Shown here one piece after another: positions 1-7,550 of a stretch of DNA of 10,173 nt. The position numbers and the translations under genes are program-made. The notes beneath the pieces are model-generated. The model was not told the DNA's origin. It saw only the letters and a list, made by a program, of their open reading frames with translations, and did not search any database. Origin of the DNA: an uncultured archaeon (GTDB lineage Archaea; Thermoproteota; Nitrososphaeria; Conexivisphaerales; CALBHZ01); contig CALBHZ010000061.1 in assembly GCA_937892815.1 (NCBI GenBank), forward strand, positions 1-10,173, written 5' to 3'. Positions within the stretch are counted from its first letter, which is position 1; each line of letters begins with the position of its first letter.

Positions 1-54
1 GGCATACGAGATGTAGAGAGGTCTCGTGGGCTCGGAGATGTGTATAAGAGACAG
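1..54 (+). other. Illumina P7/Nextera library adapter (artefact, not genomic)
   Basis: Bases 1-12 (GGCATACGAGAT) are the 3' part of the Illumina P7 primer. Bases 13-20 (GTAGAGAG) match the in-adapter form of the Nextera N707 i7 index as I recall it. Bases 21-35 are the Nextera read-2 adapter stem and 36-54 are the 19-bp Tn5 mosaic end finishing in AGACAG. The order and junctions are exact, so this is untrimmed library sequence and biological DNA begins at 55. A reading frame opening at the GTG at 40 runs from the adapter into the first gene and gives that protein five false N-terminal residues (MYKRQ). Confidence 0.98.
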
Positions 55-600
55 CTTTCGGATATTAAGAAGTTGAGAAAATTGTTAGGAATAACTCAGG
101 CTAAACTTGCTTACCTATCCGGAGTTAGTCAATCTCTTATAGCTAAAATTGAAGCTGGAAAGGTAGATCCAAGTTATATGAAAGCTAAGAGGATATTTGA
201 GGTTTTAGAAAGCCTTCAAAAGAGGCAATCAACGAAAATTTCCGAGATAATGACTAAGAACGTTATTTCAGTAACCGAAGAAACCACAGTCGGAGAGACG
301 ATTAGGATAATGAGAGAAAAAGCGATAAGCCAGCTACCCGTTCTTAAGGGGGGAGAGATTGTGGGCTCTATATCTGAAAAAACTCTGGTTCAATATATAT
401 CTGAAGGGGGAGATATTGGTAGGTTGTTGAATAAAAAGGTTAAGGAGGTTATGGAAGATCCTTTTCCGATGTTAAACGAAGATGCGCCCGTTGAAGTAGC
501 TGCTAAACTCCTGAACTACTATCCAGCAATTTTAGTTATTTCAAAGGGGAAAATGGTAGGTATAGTAACTCGTTCTGACCTATTTAAAGTTAAGAGATGA
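55..600 (+). CDS. XRE-family HTH / tandem CBS-domain regulator, 5' truncated
   Basis: This is an archaeal regulator with an N-terminal XRE (Cro/cI-like) helix-turn-helix followed by two CBS domains. The HTH spans roughly the first 50 genomic residues (ITQAKLAYLSGVSQ, then SLIAKIEAGKVDPSY). The first CBS domain begins near ISEIMTKNVISV and ends near GSISEKTLVQYI. The second begins near VKEVMEDPFPML and ends at VGIVTRSDLFKVKR. CBS pairs usually bind adenosyl ligands (AMP, ATP, SAM, MTA), so the protein is probably a ligand-controlled transcription factor; this is inferred. The true start is missing. The GTG at 40 lies in the library adapter, and genomic coding begins at base 55 with Leu-Ser-Asp-Ile. 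Only a short N-terminal piece should be lost, because the HTH is nearly complete. The stop at 598-600 is 6 bp before the SAM synthetase ATG, which suggests co-transcription. Confidence 0.9.
   Translation, partial: LSDIKKLRKLLGITQAKLAYLSGVSQSLIAKIEAGKVDPSYMKAKRIFEVLESLQKRQSTKISEIMTKNVISVTEETTVGETIRIMREKAISQLPVLKGGEIVGSISEKTLVQYISEGGDIGRLLNKKVKEVMEDPFPMLNEDAPVEVAAKLLNYYPAILVISKGKMVGIVTRSDLFKVKR
581..589 (+). promoter_or_regulatory. Possible internal TATA-like box for metK
   Basis: TATTTAAAG lies in the last codons of the HTH-CBS gene, centred about 22 nt before the metK ATG at 607. That is slightly closer than the roughly 26 nt expected for a leaderless archaeal transcript. The 6-bp gap between the genes also argues for co-transcription, so this is a weak call. 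Confidence 0.2.
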
Positions 601-606
601 TAAATA

Positions 607-1791
607 ATGATCGAGGTAGCTGTTCGAAAAGAGCCATATATAGGTAGAGAAGTAGAGTACGTAGAGAGGAAGGGGAAAGGGCATCCAGATTCAATTTGCG
701 ATAGAGCTGCGGAGGAACTAAGTATATCTTTAAGTAAGTATTACTTAGATAAGTTCGGTAGAATTCTGCACCATAACGTCGATAAATGCGTTTTAGCTGG
801 AGGACAAGCTAGAGCTTGGTTTGGTGGAGGAGAGGTCCTAGAGCCCATGTACCTGCTCTTAGTTGGTAGAGCTATTACTAGAGTTAATGGGAATGATGTC
901 CCAATTGGTAGATTAGTAATTGAAAGTACGAGGAAATGGATTAAGAGCGAATTTAGGTTTTTAGATCCGTATAAGCACCTGATAGTGGACTATAAGATAA
1001 AACCGGGAAGCGTAGACTTAGTTAAGAACTTCGAGTTATCGAGGGATGTCCCTCTTTCCAACGATACTAGCTTTGCGGTAGCTTTTGCCCCGTTAACTGA
1101 GACAGAAAGGTTGGTGCTCGAGACTGAACAGTTTTTAAACTCCAAAGAGTTGAAAAAGGAGCTACCGGAGGTTGGTGAGGATATTAAAGTCATGGGGATG
1201 AGAAGGGAAGAAAGGATAACGTTAACGATAGCAGCAGCGATGATTTCTCCTCTTATACCCAACAAAGAGCACTACTTCGAAGTAAAGGAGAAGTTATCGA
1301 TTAAAGTCTTAGAGCTCGCTCGTAAGATTACGGATAAAGAAGTTAAGGTTCAGGTAAATACAGCTGACAGGCCGGAAGAAGGGGTTTTCTACTTAACGGT
1401 AACGGGAACGAGCGCGGAACAAGGAGATGATGGACAGGTAGGACGTGGAAATAGAGCGAATGGACTTATAACTCCATTTAGACCAATGTCATTGGAAGCT
1501 GCAGCAGGAAAAAATCCGCTAAGCCATGTTGGAAAAATATACAATATAGCAGCTAGGATAATAGTCGATAAGTTAGTGAGAGAAGATGATAGGATTAGAG
1601 AGGCTTACTGCTATATGTTAAGCCAAATAGGCAAACCCATAACCGAGCCTCAGTCGGTCTACATAGAGGCCTACGGAGATCTATCGCGAAATCAGGTTAA
1701 AGCCATAGCGGAGCCTATCGTACTAGAAGTTTTAGATTCGTTACCGAAGTTATGGGACAAGATAATAAGGAGGGAGTTTAGGATTTTTTAA
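607..1791 (+). CDS. metK: S-adenosylmethionine synthetase, archaeal type
   Basis: Methionine adenosyltransferase of the archaeal family, 394 residues, close to the usual length of about 400. It makes SAM from methionine and ATP in the cytosol. Visible family motifs are [10 protein letters not shown] at residues 23-32, [18 protein letters not shown] starting near 59, the glycine-rich [20 protein letters not shown] at 267-286, and [13 protein letters not shown] at 301-313. The reading frame is complete with no disruption. The ATG at 607 is chosen because the protein begins as family members do (M-I-E-V, then a conserved region by residue 15) and the upstream stop is only 6 bp away. It is probably in an operon with the preceding HTH-CBS regulator, whose CBS pair could sense SAM or a SAM-derived nucleoside; this is inferred. 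No SAM riboswitch could fit in the 6-bp gap. It is a core gene with no sign of transfer. Confidence 0.97.
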   Translation: MIEVAVRKEPYIGREVEYVERKGKGHPDSICDRAAEELSISLSKYYLDKFGRILHHNVDKCVLAGGQARAWFGGGEVLEPMYLLLVGRAITRVNGNDVPIGRLVIESTRKWIKSEFRFLDPYKHLIVDYKIKPGSVDLVKNFELSRDVPLSNDTSFAVAFAPLTETERLVLETEQFLNSKELKKELPEVGEDIKVMGMRREERITLTIAAAMISPLIPNKEHYFEVKEKLSIKVLELARKITDKEVKVQVNTADRPEEGVFYLTVTGTSAEQGDDGQVGRGNRANGLITPFRPMSLEAAAGKNPLSHVGKIYNIAARIIVDKLVREDDRIREAYCYMLSQIGKPITEPQSVYIEAYGDLSRNQVKAIAEPIVLEVLDSLPKLWDKIIRREFRIF

Positions 1792-1793
1792 TT
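1783..1793 (+). terminator. Possible T-run transcription terminator after metK
   Basis: A run of six T (1784-1789) overlaps the metK stop codon and is followed by TAATT. Archaeal intrinsic termination depends mainly on T-runs without a hairpin, and the next gene appears to have its own promoter. The run is short, so the call is weak. Confidence 0.25.
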
Positions 1794-1796
1794 ACG

Positions 1797-1805
1797 CTTA
1801 AATAG
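1797..1805 (+). promoter_or_regulatory. TATA-like box for the Trm112 gene
   Basis: CTTAAATAG is centred about 29 nt upstream of the TTG start at 1830, the right spacing for a leaderless or near-leaderless archaeal transcript. It lies wholly in the 38-bp gap after metK. No Shine-Dalgarno sequence precedes the TTG. Confidence 0.45.
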
Positions 1806-1829
1806 AACTAACCTATCCTTTTATGTGAC

Positions 1830-2216
1830 TTGAGATATAGATTAATGGACGTACTTGCCTGTCCTATCTGCAAAAACTTTCCACTACGCTTAATTGTATT
1901 TGAAAAGGAGGAGGGGGAAGGTAGAGAAATAGAGGAGGTAATATGTGAGCTCTTTTGCGGATACCATCAAATCTTCATCTCTAAGCTAAATAAGGAAAAG
2001 CTGTTAGAAGACTGTAAAAGATGCTTTAGGGTGATTATAAAGGAAGCCATCATAATCTGCGATAAATGCGGTAGATGGTATCCGGTATCGGAGGAAATAC
2101 CTAGGATGATGCCCGACGAACTTAGAGAGGAGGAAGATGATAAAAAGTTCTTAGAGAGGTATAAGGAGAAAATTCCTGAGAAGGTATTAAAAGAGGGTAG
2201 ACCCTTCCACCTTTAG
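1830..2216 (+). CDS. trm112: Trm112-like zinc protein, activator of methyltransferases
   Basis: Trm112 is a small zinc-binding partner that stabilises and activates SAM-dependent methyltransferases acting on tRNA, rRNA and release factor. This protein has 128 residues. Its ends match the family: the N-terminus MRYRLMDVLACPICK (C11, C14) and the C-terminal CDKCGRWYPVSEEIP (C77, C80), followed by RMMPDELR. Between them is an acidic/basic insert of about 45 residues carrying two more cysteine pairs, C39/C43 and C62/C65, which could hold a second metal. The start is TTG at 1830: the frame is closed by a TAA at 1809-1811, no ATG or GTG lies between, and the family pattern begins exactly here. The next in-frame ATG (1845) would remove conserved residues. 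The position after SAM synthetase fits a methylation role. The last 30 bp overlap the convergent phosphatase gene. Confidence 0.85.
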   Translation: MRYRLMDVLACPICKNFPLRLIVFEKEEGEGREIEEVICELFCGYHQIFISKLNKEKLLEDCKRCFRVIIKEAIIICDKCGRWYPVSEEIPRMMPDELREEEDDKKFLERYKEKIPEKVLKEGRPFHL

Positions 2217-3005
2217 GATAGAGATCACCTTATTTAGTACGACGTTATTACATGCGGCGACGAATCTAATGCCTTCTTTAGATGTTAGATCGCTTGGCTT
2301 CTTTCCTATGTAAACGGCCTTTCCTCCTACCTGTTTTAGTAGGAAGAGAGATGGTAGGCAATCGAAAGTTCTCAAAAATCCAGGATAAGCTATAACGGCT
2401 TCAACTCTTCCGCTCGCTAGAGAAGCTACTTCCCACGCAGCAGCTCCAATCATCCTTGGATATTTCGTGCTTTTCATAAGCTCAATTATATTTTGAAGGT
2501 TCTCAGGATTAGACCTTATTTTGGGATCGAAAATTATTAAGGAATTCTCGAGATCTTCTCTACTTGAAAGCTTTGCCCTTTTCCAACCTTCGAAGACGCT
2601 TCCCTTAAATCCCCATATCATTTCTCCGCTTTGATGTTCTATAACTCCAGCAGCTACGATATCCTCAAACGTCTCACCTTCAGATACGGCTATAGCTGTA
2701 CAGTAATTGGAGATGCCTCTTTTGGCGTTCGTTGAGCCGTCTAAGGGATCCGCTAAGATGTAAGGAACGCCCTTTCCCCTTTTCATGATGCCCGATTCTT
2801 CGCTAATATAAGTAAAGTCCTTAAAAACCTCCTTAATCTTTAATGCAATAGCTTCGTCAGCTATCCTATCTATTAAGATGGATTCATCGCCGTAAAAGGC
2901 CCTCCCTACTACCTTAGCTCGATCCATTCTTTCAGATATCTTAATTATCTCCTTCCTCACGAACAATAATGAACTCTTAATGAACCTTAAATAATTGGAT
3001 AGCAT
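2187..3005 (-). CDS. suhB: Inositol monophosphatase / archaeal FBPase family phosphatase
   Basis: A Mg-dependent sugar phosphatase of the IMPase/type IV fructose-1,6-bisphosphatase superfamily, 272 residues. The metal and substrate signature is clear: ISEESG at 67-72 (E69/E70), DPLDGSTN at 86-93 (D86, D89), and the distal GAAAWEVASLASGRVEA at 187-203 with the third metal aspartate likely D215 in LRTFDCLP. Archaeal members often hydrolyse both inositol-1-phosphate and fructose-1,6-bisphosphate; the substrate cannot be told from sequence. The distal motif is slightly off the common pattern (WEVASL for roughly LDLAYV, FDCLPS for VDIAAG) but keeps the key Asp. The start is ATG at 3005, 23 bp after the stop of the upstream same-strand gene, so an operon is plausible, though a TATA-like box also sits at that junction. 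The 3' end overlaps the convergent Trm112 gene by 30 bp. Confidence 0.88.
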   Translation of the reverse strand: MLSNYLRFIKSSLLFVRKEIIKISERMDRAKVVGRAFYGDESILIDRIADEAIALKIKEVFKDFTYISEESGIMKRGKGVPYILADPLDGSTNAKRGISNYCTAIAVSEGETFEDIVAAGVIEHQSGEMIWGFKGSVFEGWKRAKLSSREDLENSLIIFDPKIRSNPENLQNIIELMKSTKYPRMIGAAAWEVASLASGRVEAVIAYPGFLRTFDCLPSLFLLKQVGGKAVYIGKKPSDLTSKEGIRFVAACNNVVLNKVISILKVEGSTLF

Positions 3006-3025
3006 AGGAAGGGTATGTTATCCTT

Positions 3026-3033
3026 AATTTAAA
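3026..3033 (-). promoter_or_regulatory. TATA-like box before the phosphatase gene
   Basis: On the minus strand TTTAAATT overlaps the stop codon (3029-3031) of the upstream gene. It is centred about 24-25 nt before the ATG at 3005, which would fit a leaderless transcript separate from the upstream gene. Confidence 0.35.
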
Positions 3034-4303
3034 GTCTCTTCCTTTTCTTTGATAGGCTTTGGAGAGCGAGCGTAATTAGCCTCCACGCCCTGTTATAATC
3101 TTGAACGGTGATAGCCTGATTTCCGGATAGCTTAGCGCTTCCTTCAGCTAAGAGTTCAACGCTCTCCTTTAACCTTACCGCAAAGCCTGTCATATCCTTT
3201 GGAGGGTTATACTGCTTTATGCTCGTTATTATCCCCTCTGGGATAGCCATATAGGAGGGTTTCATGTTGCACCTCTCCTTTACGATCTCTAAAAACGACT
3301 CACTTTCCTTCGGTTTGAGGATATCAACTTGACTAATTTGCGTAGACTTGGATAGAGGAGGTATCTTTATGGCCAAGTGGAATAGACCTAGCATTTCCCT
3401 ATCTAGAAAGCCGTTATTCCCTAACTGAATCATAGCTACCACTTTAGCGTCTACTGGTATTTCTACCACGTCTCCGGACGTATCCCTTAGGATCTTACCG
3501 GATGATAAAAGGGATAACAAAACGGTTCTTTCAACTGAGGATGAGAGCTGAGGATCATCTATGAATATAGTTCCTCCACATGCTGACATTAAAGCCATCG
3601 ACAGATCCGAGGGGTCGTTATTTCCACATATCCAGTGAACGGGCTTTATAGTATACGCTTTAAGGAAATTCCGTAGGAGGCTACGATTTAGGCTGTCCTT
3701 ATCTAGTATAACTAAAAGGTTGAAGTTGGGAACGAACTGAGCAAGCATGAATACCTCAGTTAGCTCTTTCAAGGGAAAGGGGAGGCCTTTCAAGGCTTTT
3801 TCTAACGAAAAAGGCTTATGCGATTGTTTTAAGTGGACTTTTTTACCTTTTAACTTCAACTGTCTTTGAAGTTCCTTCGCTAAGAACCTATATTGTTCCC
3901 AATCGGCTAAGGCGTATTTGGCCATTTCTGGTTTTAAGGTAAACAGAAATTCGCGCCTATCCTTATACTCTTTTACTTGACATTGAACATATAAATCGTA
4001 GATCTCCAGCTTTCCCATTACCGCTTTCTTAGTTGCCTCCTCATCATAATCCTTAGAACAGATTACTTTTATGTAAGAAGGGGTTACTACGACCTCTTTT
4101 ACCGTTTGTTCAGCGATCCACTTTCTAGCATAGTAGACATACGTTAACAAGTTCTCTCCTAATATCCTGAACCTTTCGTCATACGGTTCTACCTTAGCGA
4201 GCTCTTCAAGGGTATAAATGCCGTTATCCATCAACATCTTGACGGTTAAAGGACCGATTCCAGGTAGCTCCTTTATCGTCATGGTCTTGTTTAGCTGGCT
4301 CAA
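3029..4303 (-). CDS. Helix-hairpin-helix protein with degenerate MCM/AAA+-like module
   Basis: I do not recognise this 424-residue protein as a named family. Residues 9-65 form a helix-hairpin-helix resembling the Rad51/RadA N-terminal domain (IKELPGIGPLTVKML, then IYTLEELAKVEP). Residues about 190-410 read like an MCM-type AAA+ core in the right order. NLLVILDKDSLNRSLLRNFL (195-214) sits where a Walker A (GDPGTAKS) would be, but without the Gly-Lys-Ser/Thr. GGTIFIDD (243-250) matches Walker B with Asp in place of the catalytic Glu. KVVAMIQLGN (287-296) matches the sensor-1 strand but lacks the usual AAANP, and LDREMLGLFHLAI (300-312) matches the arginine-finger region. A terminal helical lid (AVRLKESVELLAEGSAKLSG, then AITVQDYNRAWRLI) ends in a basic tail. 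ATP hydrolysis is therefore unlikely; DNA binding or a scaffolding role is inferred. The start is uncertain: TTG at 4303, or ATG at 4282 seven residues in. It lies between ileS and the phosphatase gene on the same strand. Confidence 0.6.
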   Translation of the reverse strand: MSQLNKTMTIKELPGIGPLTVKMLMDNGIYTLEELAKVEPYDERFRILGENLLTYVYYARKWIAEQTVKEVVVTPSYIKVICSKDYDEEATKKAVMGKLEIYDLYVQCQVKEYKDRREFLFTLKPEMAKYALADWEQYRFLAKELQRQLKLKGKKVHLKQSHKPFSLEKALKGLPFPLKELTEVFMLAQFVPNFNLLVILDKDSLNRSLLRNFLKAYTIKPVHWICGNNDPSDLSMALMSACGGTIFIDDPQLSSSVERTVLLSLLSSGKILRDTSGDVVEIPVDAKVVAMIQLGNNGFLDREMLGLFHLAIKIPPLSKSTQISQVDILKPKESESFLEIVKERCNMKPSYMAIPEGIITSIKQYNPPKDMTGFAVRLKESVELLAEGSAKLSGNQAITVQDYNRAWRLITLALQSLSKKRKRL

Positions 4304-4320
4304 TCCAAGATTTAGAAATA

Positions 4321-4330
4321 ACCTTAAACC
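4321..4330 (-). promoter_or_regulatory. Possible TATA-like box for the HhH/MCM-like gene
   Basis: The minus strand reads GGTTTAAGGT here, about 22 nt before the TTG at 4303 and 43 nt before the alternative ATG at 4282. It sits in the 72-bp gap after ileS. A second A/T-rich stretch at 4305-4319 would suit the ATG start better, so the promoter and the start codon stay unresolved together. Confidence 0.25.
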
Positions 4331-4375
4331 GTTTAGAACACCGAAGTCATGAATAGTTTACCTTAATGTCAAGAG

Positions 4376-7300
4376 TTAAATCGAGAGATATGCTTTGTAT
4401 CCATCTATATCGAACTCCTTCCAATCTACACCTTCAATTGGCTCTTCGAGAATTTCCGCCTCCTTAACCCTAACTAAGAACTTCAGCTTACTTGACCTAT
4501 CCCTCAACCACTTTAAGGCATTCCCTTTAAACCCGGCTACGTAAGCCTTCGGTAAGATCTCGGTTGGGTTATATCCCCTTTCTTTCCTCAAATGTTGAAG
4601 CCTTCTAGCTACGTCTCTTAAAAGCCCCTCAGCTATTAGGTCTTCATTTCTAACTACATACAAACATACAATATAACCCGATTCGGCTGAGACGGAGAAG
4701 CCCTCCTTAGGTACGTACTCTACGTTAATGGCCTCTCTATCTAACTGGTACTCTCCAATTTTCATTTTAGATTTCTCTGACCACGTTCCCTCAAGCTTCC
4801 AAGGGTCTTCTCTGCTTATAGCTTGTAAGACCTTAGGAGTTTCGGCTTTAAACTCTCTTCCTATATAAGATACGTTAGGAGTTATCTTAAGTTCTATCGG
4901 AAGTTCCCTCTTTTCTTCCTTAAACTCTACCTCACTTACATTGATTACCTCCTTTAATAGCTCTTTAAGCTCTCCTCTAAGTTTAATCGGTGAATAAATA
5001 ATGGCTTTAGATAACGGCCATCTCCTCTTTATTTTAGCTTTCATCCTAGCCGAATTAACTAACGATACCAGCTTCCAGAAGGCTTCGAATTCCTCCTCTA
5101 TTTCCTTATACCTTTCCTCAGGCTTAGGATATTCCATTAGAACTAAGGAAGATGGAGAGGGGGCAAACGACGCGTTGTAGAGATAATCCGTTATATAAGG
5201 AGAAATAGGATGTAAAAGGGCGTCGACGGTAAGCAGGGCCTTAGCTAAGGTCCAGTAAATGGAAAACCTTCTAGGAAGGGATTCTGGAGAATCTTCCCAA
5301 AGCTCTCCCCTTATTAAGGGTATGTATTTCTGGCTTAAGATTTCGATAATAAAGTATTCGAGAGTCTTCGCCATTTCATTAAACCTTCTAGCTTCGTAAG
5401 CCCTTCTAACCTTCTCTACCGTATAAGATAAAAGAGATAGAAGCCATTCATCTTGGATCTTTAAATTACTCGGCTTAAGGTCATCTCTCCACTTAAATCC
5501 ATCGTACTCGCTGTTTTGTTTATAGAATAAGTGGAGGTTTACTAAGGTATTGAGAACTTGAAAGGGTCTCCCTATCATTTCATCTAGATCGAAGTTGATC
5601 GGGTCTATAGGGCTTGCCTTCCATACGAGATAATACCTTATTAGATCTACGGGATGTTTCGTAAATATGTCTAGAGCTTCGATAACGTTTCCCTTACTCT
5701 TGCTCATCTTTTCTCCGTACTTATCTAAGACGTGTCCCGTAAATAGGAAGGCTTTGTAAGGAGCTCTTCCGCTTAATATTACCCCTTCCATTAATAGGGT
5801 GTAAGCCCACCCCCTAGTTTGATCGATGCCTTCGGTTAAAAATGGAACGGGTACGTATTCCTTATACTCCTCATCTGTTAGGGATGCGTAAGGTGCAGCT
5901 CCGCTATTATGCCACGTATCTAAGACGAAAGGCTCCCTATAAGCCTCAGATCCACATTTAGGGCACTTAAGCACAATTCTATCTATCCAAGGTCTATGTA
6001 ATTCGAAGTTAGGACCATCCGGTAGCTTTACAGCCCTTTCAATTATCTCCTTTCTGCTAAATGCCGGTATTTTCTCGCCACATTTACTACATACCCATAT
6101 GGGTAACGGCGTTCCCCATATCCTCTCTCTACTTAAACACCAAGGCTTCCCCTCCTTTATTATCTCCAAAAATCTATTCTTAGGAGGTTCGAAGTAATAT
6201 TCGACCTCTTGCGCGGCTTTATATGCTAGGTCCGCGATCTTATCTATAGCGTAGAAGTACTCCCTTCTCGCTACGTACACGAGCTTGTGTCCTGAGCGCC
6301 AACAGGTAGGATATTCGTGAACTATCCTTCCCGCTTTAACGAGCAGTCCTTTCTCCTCTAGCTTCTTTATTACTAGATCATCGGCATCTCTCACAAACAT
6401 CCCCTTAAATATTCCAGCTTCCTCGGTAAACTTAGCTAAGTCATCTATGGGATTGAATATCGGTAGTTTCCTCTTCCTCGCAACCTCGAAATCTTCTTCA
6501 CCGTTCGCTGGGCTTAAGTGAACCAATCCCGTACCCGTAGATACATCTACGAAATCTTCAGCAACGACGAAATGAACCTTTCCCTCTTCAAAAAGTCTTT
6601 TTTGTCCAACTACTTCACTTAAGAGAGGAGGAATATACTTTAATCCTTCAAGCTCCTTTCCCTTCACTAACTTAATAGGCTTAATATCTAGCTTAAACTC
6701 CTCCTTAAGATCTTCTATTCTATTCTTCGCTAATATCCATATTTCATCTCCTACTTTACAGTACGCGTATTCCTCTTCAGGATGAACTCCGATTAATTCA
6801 TCGGTAACTACCGTAAAAGGCATGGTAGTCCAAACAACTAAAAACGCGTTTTCATCTCTAAGTTTAACTTTGTAATAAAGGCTGGGATCTTCGACCTTTT
6901 CATAACCGAGAGCTACCTCACTATGGCTTAAGCTAGTTTGACAGCTAGGACAGTAAGCTACGACTCTATAACCCTCTACGAGGAGGCCTTTCTTCCACCC
7001 GGCTTCTAATATCTTCCATTCGCGTTCAATGTAATCGTCGGTATAAGTCCAGTAAGCTTTATCGTAGTCAAATAATATCCCAAGTAGCTTATCGGATTTC
7101 ACCCATTTCTCATTATACTTGTGTATTAGCTTTTTACAGGCTTCCACTAACTTCTCTTCTCCTAGCTTCTTTATGTTCTCCATCTTACTACCGGTTAATC
7201 CAAGCTCCTTCTCAGCTTGAAGTTCAATCGGAAGGCCTTGAGTATCCCATCCAGCTCTGAACGTAACGTTATATCCCTTCATAGTTTCAAGTCTATACCA

Positions 7301-7516
7301 GAGATCCTTTAACATCCTTCCCCTAATATGTCCTATATGAGGTTCTCCGTTCATAGTTGGAGGGCCTTCGATAAACCCTATCCTAGGCCCATTTTTCCTA
7401 CTCTCCCTTATCTTTTCTCTAATGTTAACTTCATCCCAAAACCTCCTTACCCTCTCCTCCATTTCCTTAAGCGTAATGCCCGGCTTTAGTTCGAAGTTTC
7501 CATCCGTTGTCTGCAT
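4376..7516 (-). CDS. ileS: Isoleucyl-tRNA synthetase
   Basis: A class Ia aminoacyl-tRNA synthetase that charges tRNA-Ile in the cytosol, 1046 residues, full length for the archaeal/eukaryotic-type enzyme. The Rossmann fold carries HIGH at 60-63 in the context MNGEPHIGH, and KMSKS at 603-607 followed by KGN. The CP1 editing domain shows VVWTTMPFT (about 227-235) and the catalytic-region motif GTGLVHLSPANGEEDF (328-343). Zinc-ribbon cysteines occur at C189/C192 and at C476/C479 with C518/C521. C405 in TCWRSGH probably joins the first pair. The anticodon-binding and C-terminal domains follow the KMSKS loop and appear intact. ATG at 7516 is preferred because a TATA box lies about 29 nt upstream. 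The gene is divergent from ubiX and is followed on the same strand by the HhH/MCM-like gene 72 bp later. The WTTMPFT and ANGEEDF wording is what I associate with crenarchaeal IleRS. Confidence 0.98.
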   Translation of the reverse strand: MQTTDGNFELKPGITLKEMEERVRRFWDEVNIREKIRESRKNGPRIGFIEGPPTMNGEPHIGHIRGRMLKDLWYRLETMKGYNVTFRAGWDTQGLPIELQAEKELGLTGSKMENIKKLGEEKLVEACKKLIHKYNEKWVKSDKLLGILFDYDKAYWTYTDDYIEREWKILEAGWKKGLLVEGYRVVAYCPSCQTSLSHSEVALGYEKVEDPSLYYKVKLRDENAFLVVWTTMPFTVVTDELIGVHPEEEYAYCKVGDEIWILAKNRIEDLKEEFKLDIKPIKLVKGKELEGLKYIPPLLSEVVGQKRLFEEGKVHFVVAEDFVDVSTGTGLVHLSPANGEEDFEVARKRKLPIFNPIDDLAKFTEEAGIFKGMFVRDADDLVIKKLEEKGLLVKAGRIVHEYPTCWRSGHKLVYVARREYFYAIDKIADLAYKAAQEVEYYFEPPKNRFLEIIKEGKPWCLSRERIWGTPLPIWVCSKCGEKIPAFSRKEIIERAVKLPDGPNFELHRPWIDRIVLKCPKCGSEAYREPFVLDTWHNSGAAPYASLTDEEYKEYVPVPFLTEGIDQTRGWAYTLLMEGVILSGRAPYKAFLFTGHVLDKYGEKMSKSKGNVIEALDIFTKHPVDLIRYYLVWKASPIDPINFDLDEMIGRPFQVLNTLVNLHLFYKQNSEYDGFKWRDDLKPSNLKIQDEWLLSLLSYTVEKVRRAYEARRFNEMAKTLEYFIIEILSQKYIPLIRGELWEDSPESLPRRFSIYWTLAKALLTVDALLHPISPYITDYLYNASFAPSPSSLVLMEYPKPEERYKEIEEEFEAFWKLVSLVNSARMKAKIKRRWPLSKAIIYSPIKLRGELKELLKEVINVSEVEFKEEKRELPIELKITPNVSYIGREFKAETPKVLQAISREDPWKLEGTWSEKSKMKIGEYQLDREAINVEYVPKEGFSVSAESGYIVCLYVVRNEDLIAEGLLRDVARRLQHLRKERGYNPTEILPKAYVAGFKGNALKWLRDRSSKLKFLVRVKEAEILEEPIEGVDWKEFDIDGYKAYLSI

Positions 7517-7540
7517 ACGCCTTTACCTATCATACGTTTC

Positions 7541-7550
7541 CTTTATAAGC
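7541..7550. promoter_or_regulatory. Single symmetric TATA box for the divergent pair ileS / ubiX
   Basis: CTTTATAAGC contains the perfect palindrome TTATAA (7543-7548). Its centre is about 29 nt from the ileS ATG (A at 7516, minus strand) and about 27 nt from the ubiX ATG (A at 7573, plus strand). Both distances fit an archaeal TATA-to-TSS spacing of about 26 nt with leaderless or near-leaderless messages. No second TATA-like hexamer is visible in the 56-bp gap, so the box probably serves both directions, with any polarity set by flanking BRE sequence. Confidence 0.6.

Noticed and set aside
40..54. GTG at 40 as the start of the HTH-CBS gene
   Set aside because: It lies in the Tn5 mosaic end of a Nextera adapter; the residues it adds are artefactual.
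36..54. Tn5/IS50 mosaic end as sign of a natural transposon
   Set aside because: It is preceded by P7 primer and index sequence in exact library order, so it comes from library preparation.
601..606. SAM riboswitch before metK
   Set aside because: Only 6 bp separate metK from the preceding coding region, leaving no room for one; control at this locus is more likely protein-based.
990..1265. 91-codon open frame antisense to metK
   Set aside because: It lies wholly inside a well-conserved gene, shows no recognisable domain and has no promoter; it is a shadow of the metK codons.
3767..3805. Repeated CCTTTCAAGG-type short direct repeats
   Set aside because: They fall within codons of the HhH/MCM-like protein (LKGLPFPLKE region) and are explained by Lys/Leu/Pro codon repetition.
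3029..4303. RadA/Rad51 recombinase
   Set aside because: Only the N-terminal HhH resembles RadA; the C-terminal part lacks the RecA Walker A, the L1/L2 loops and recombinase motifs, and reads more like an MCM core.
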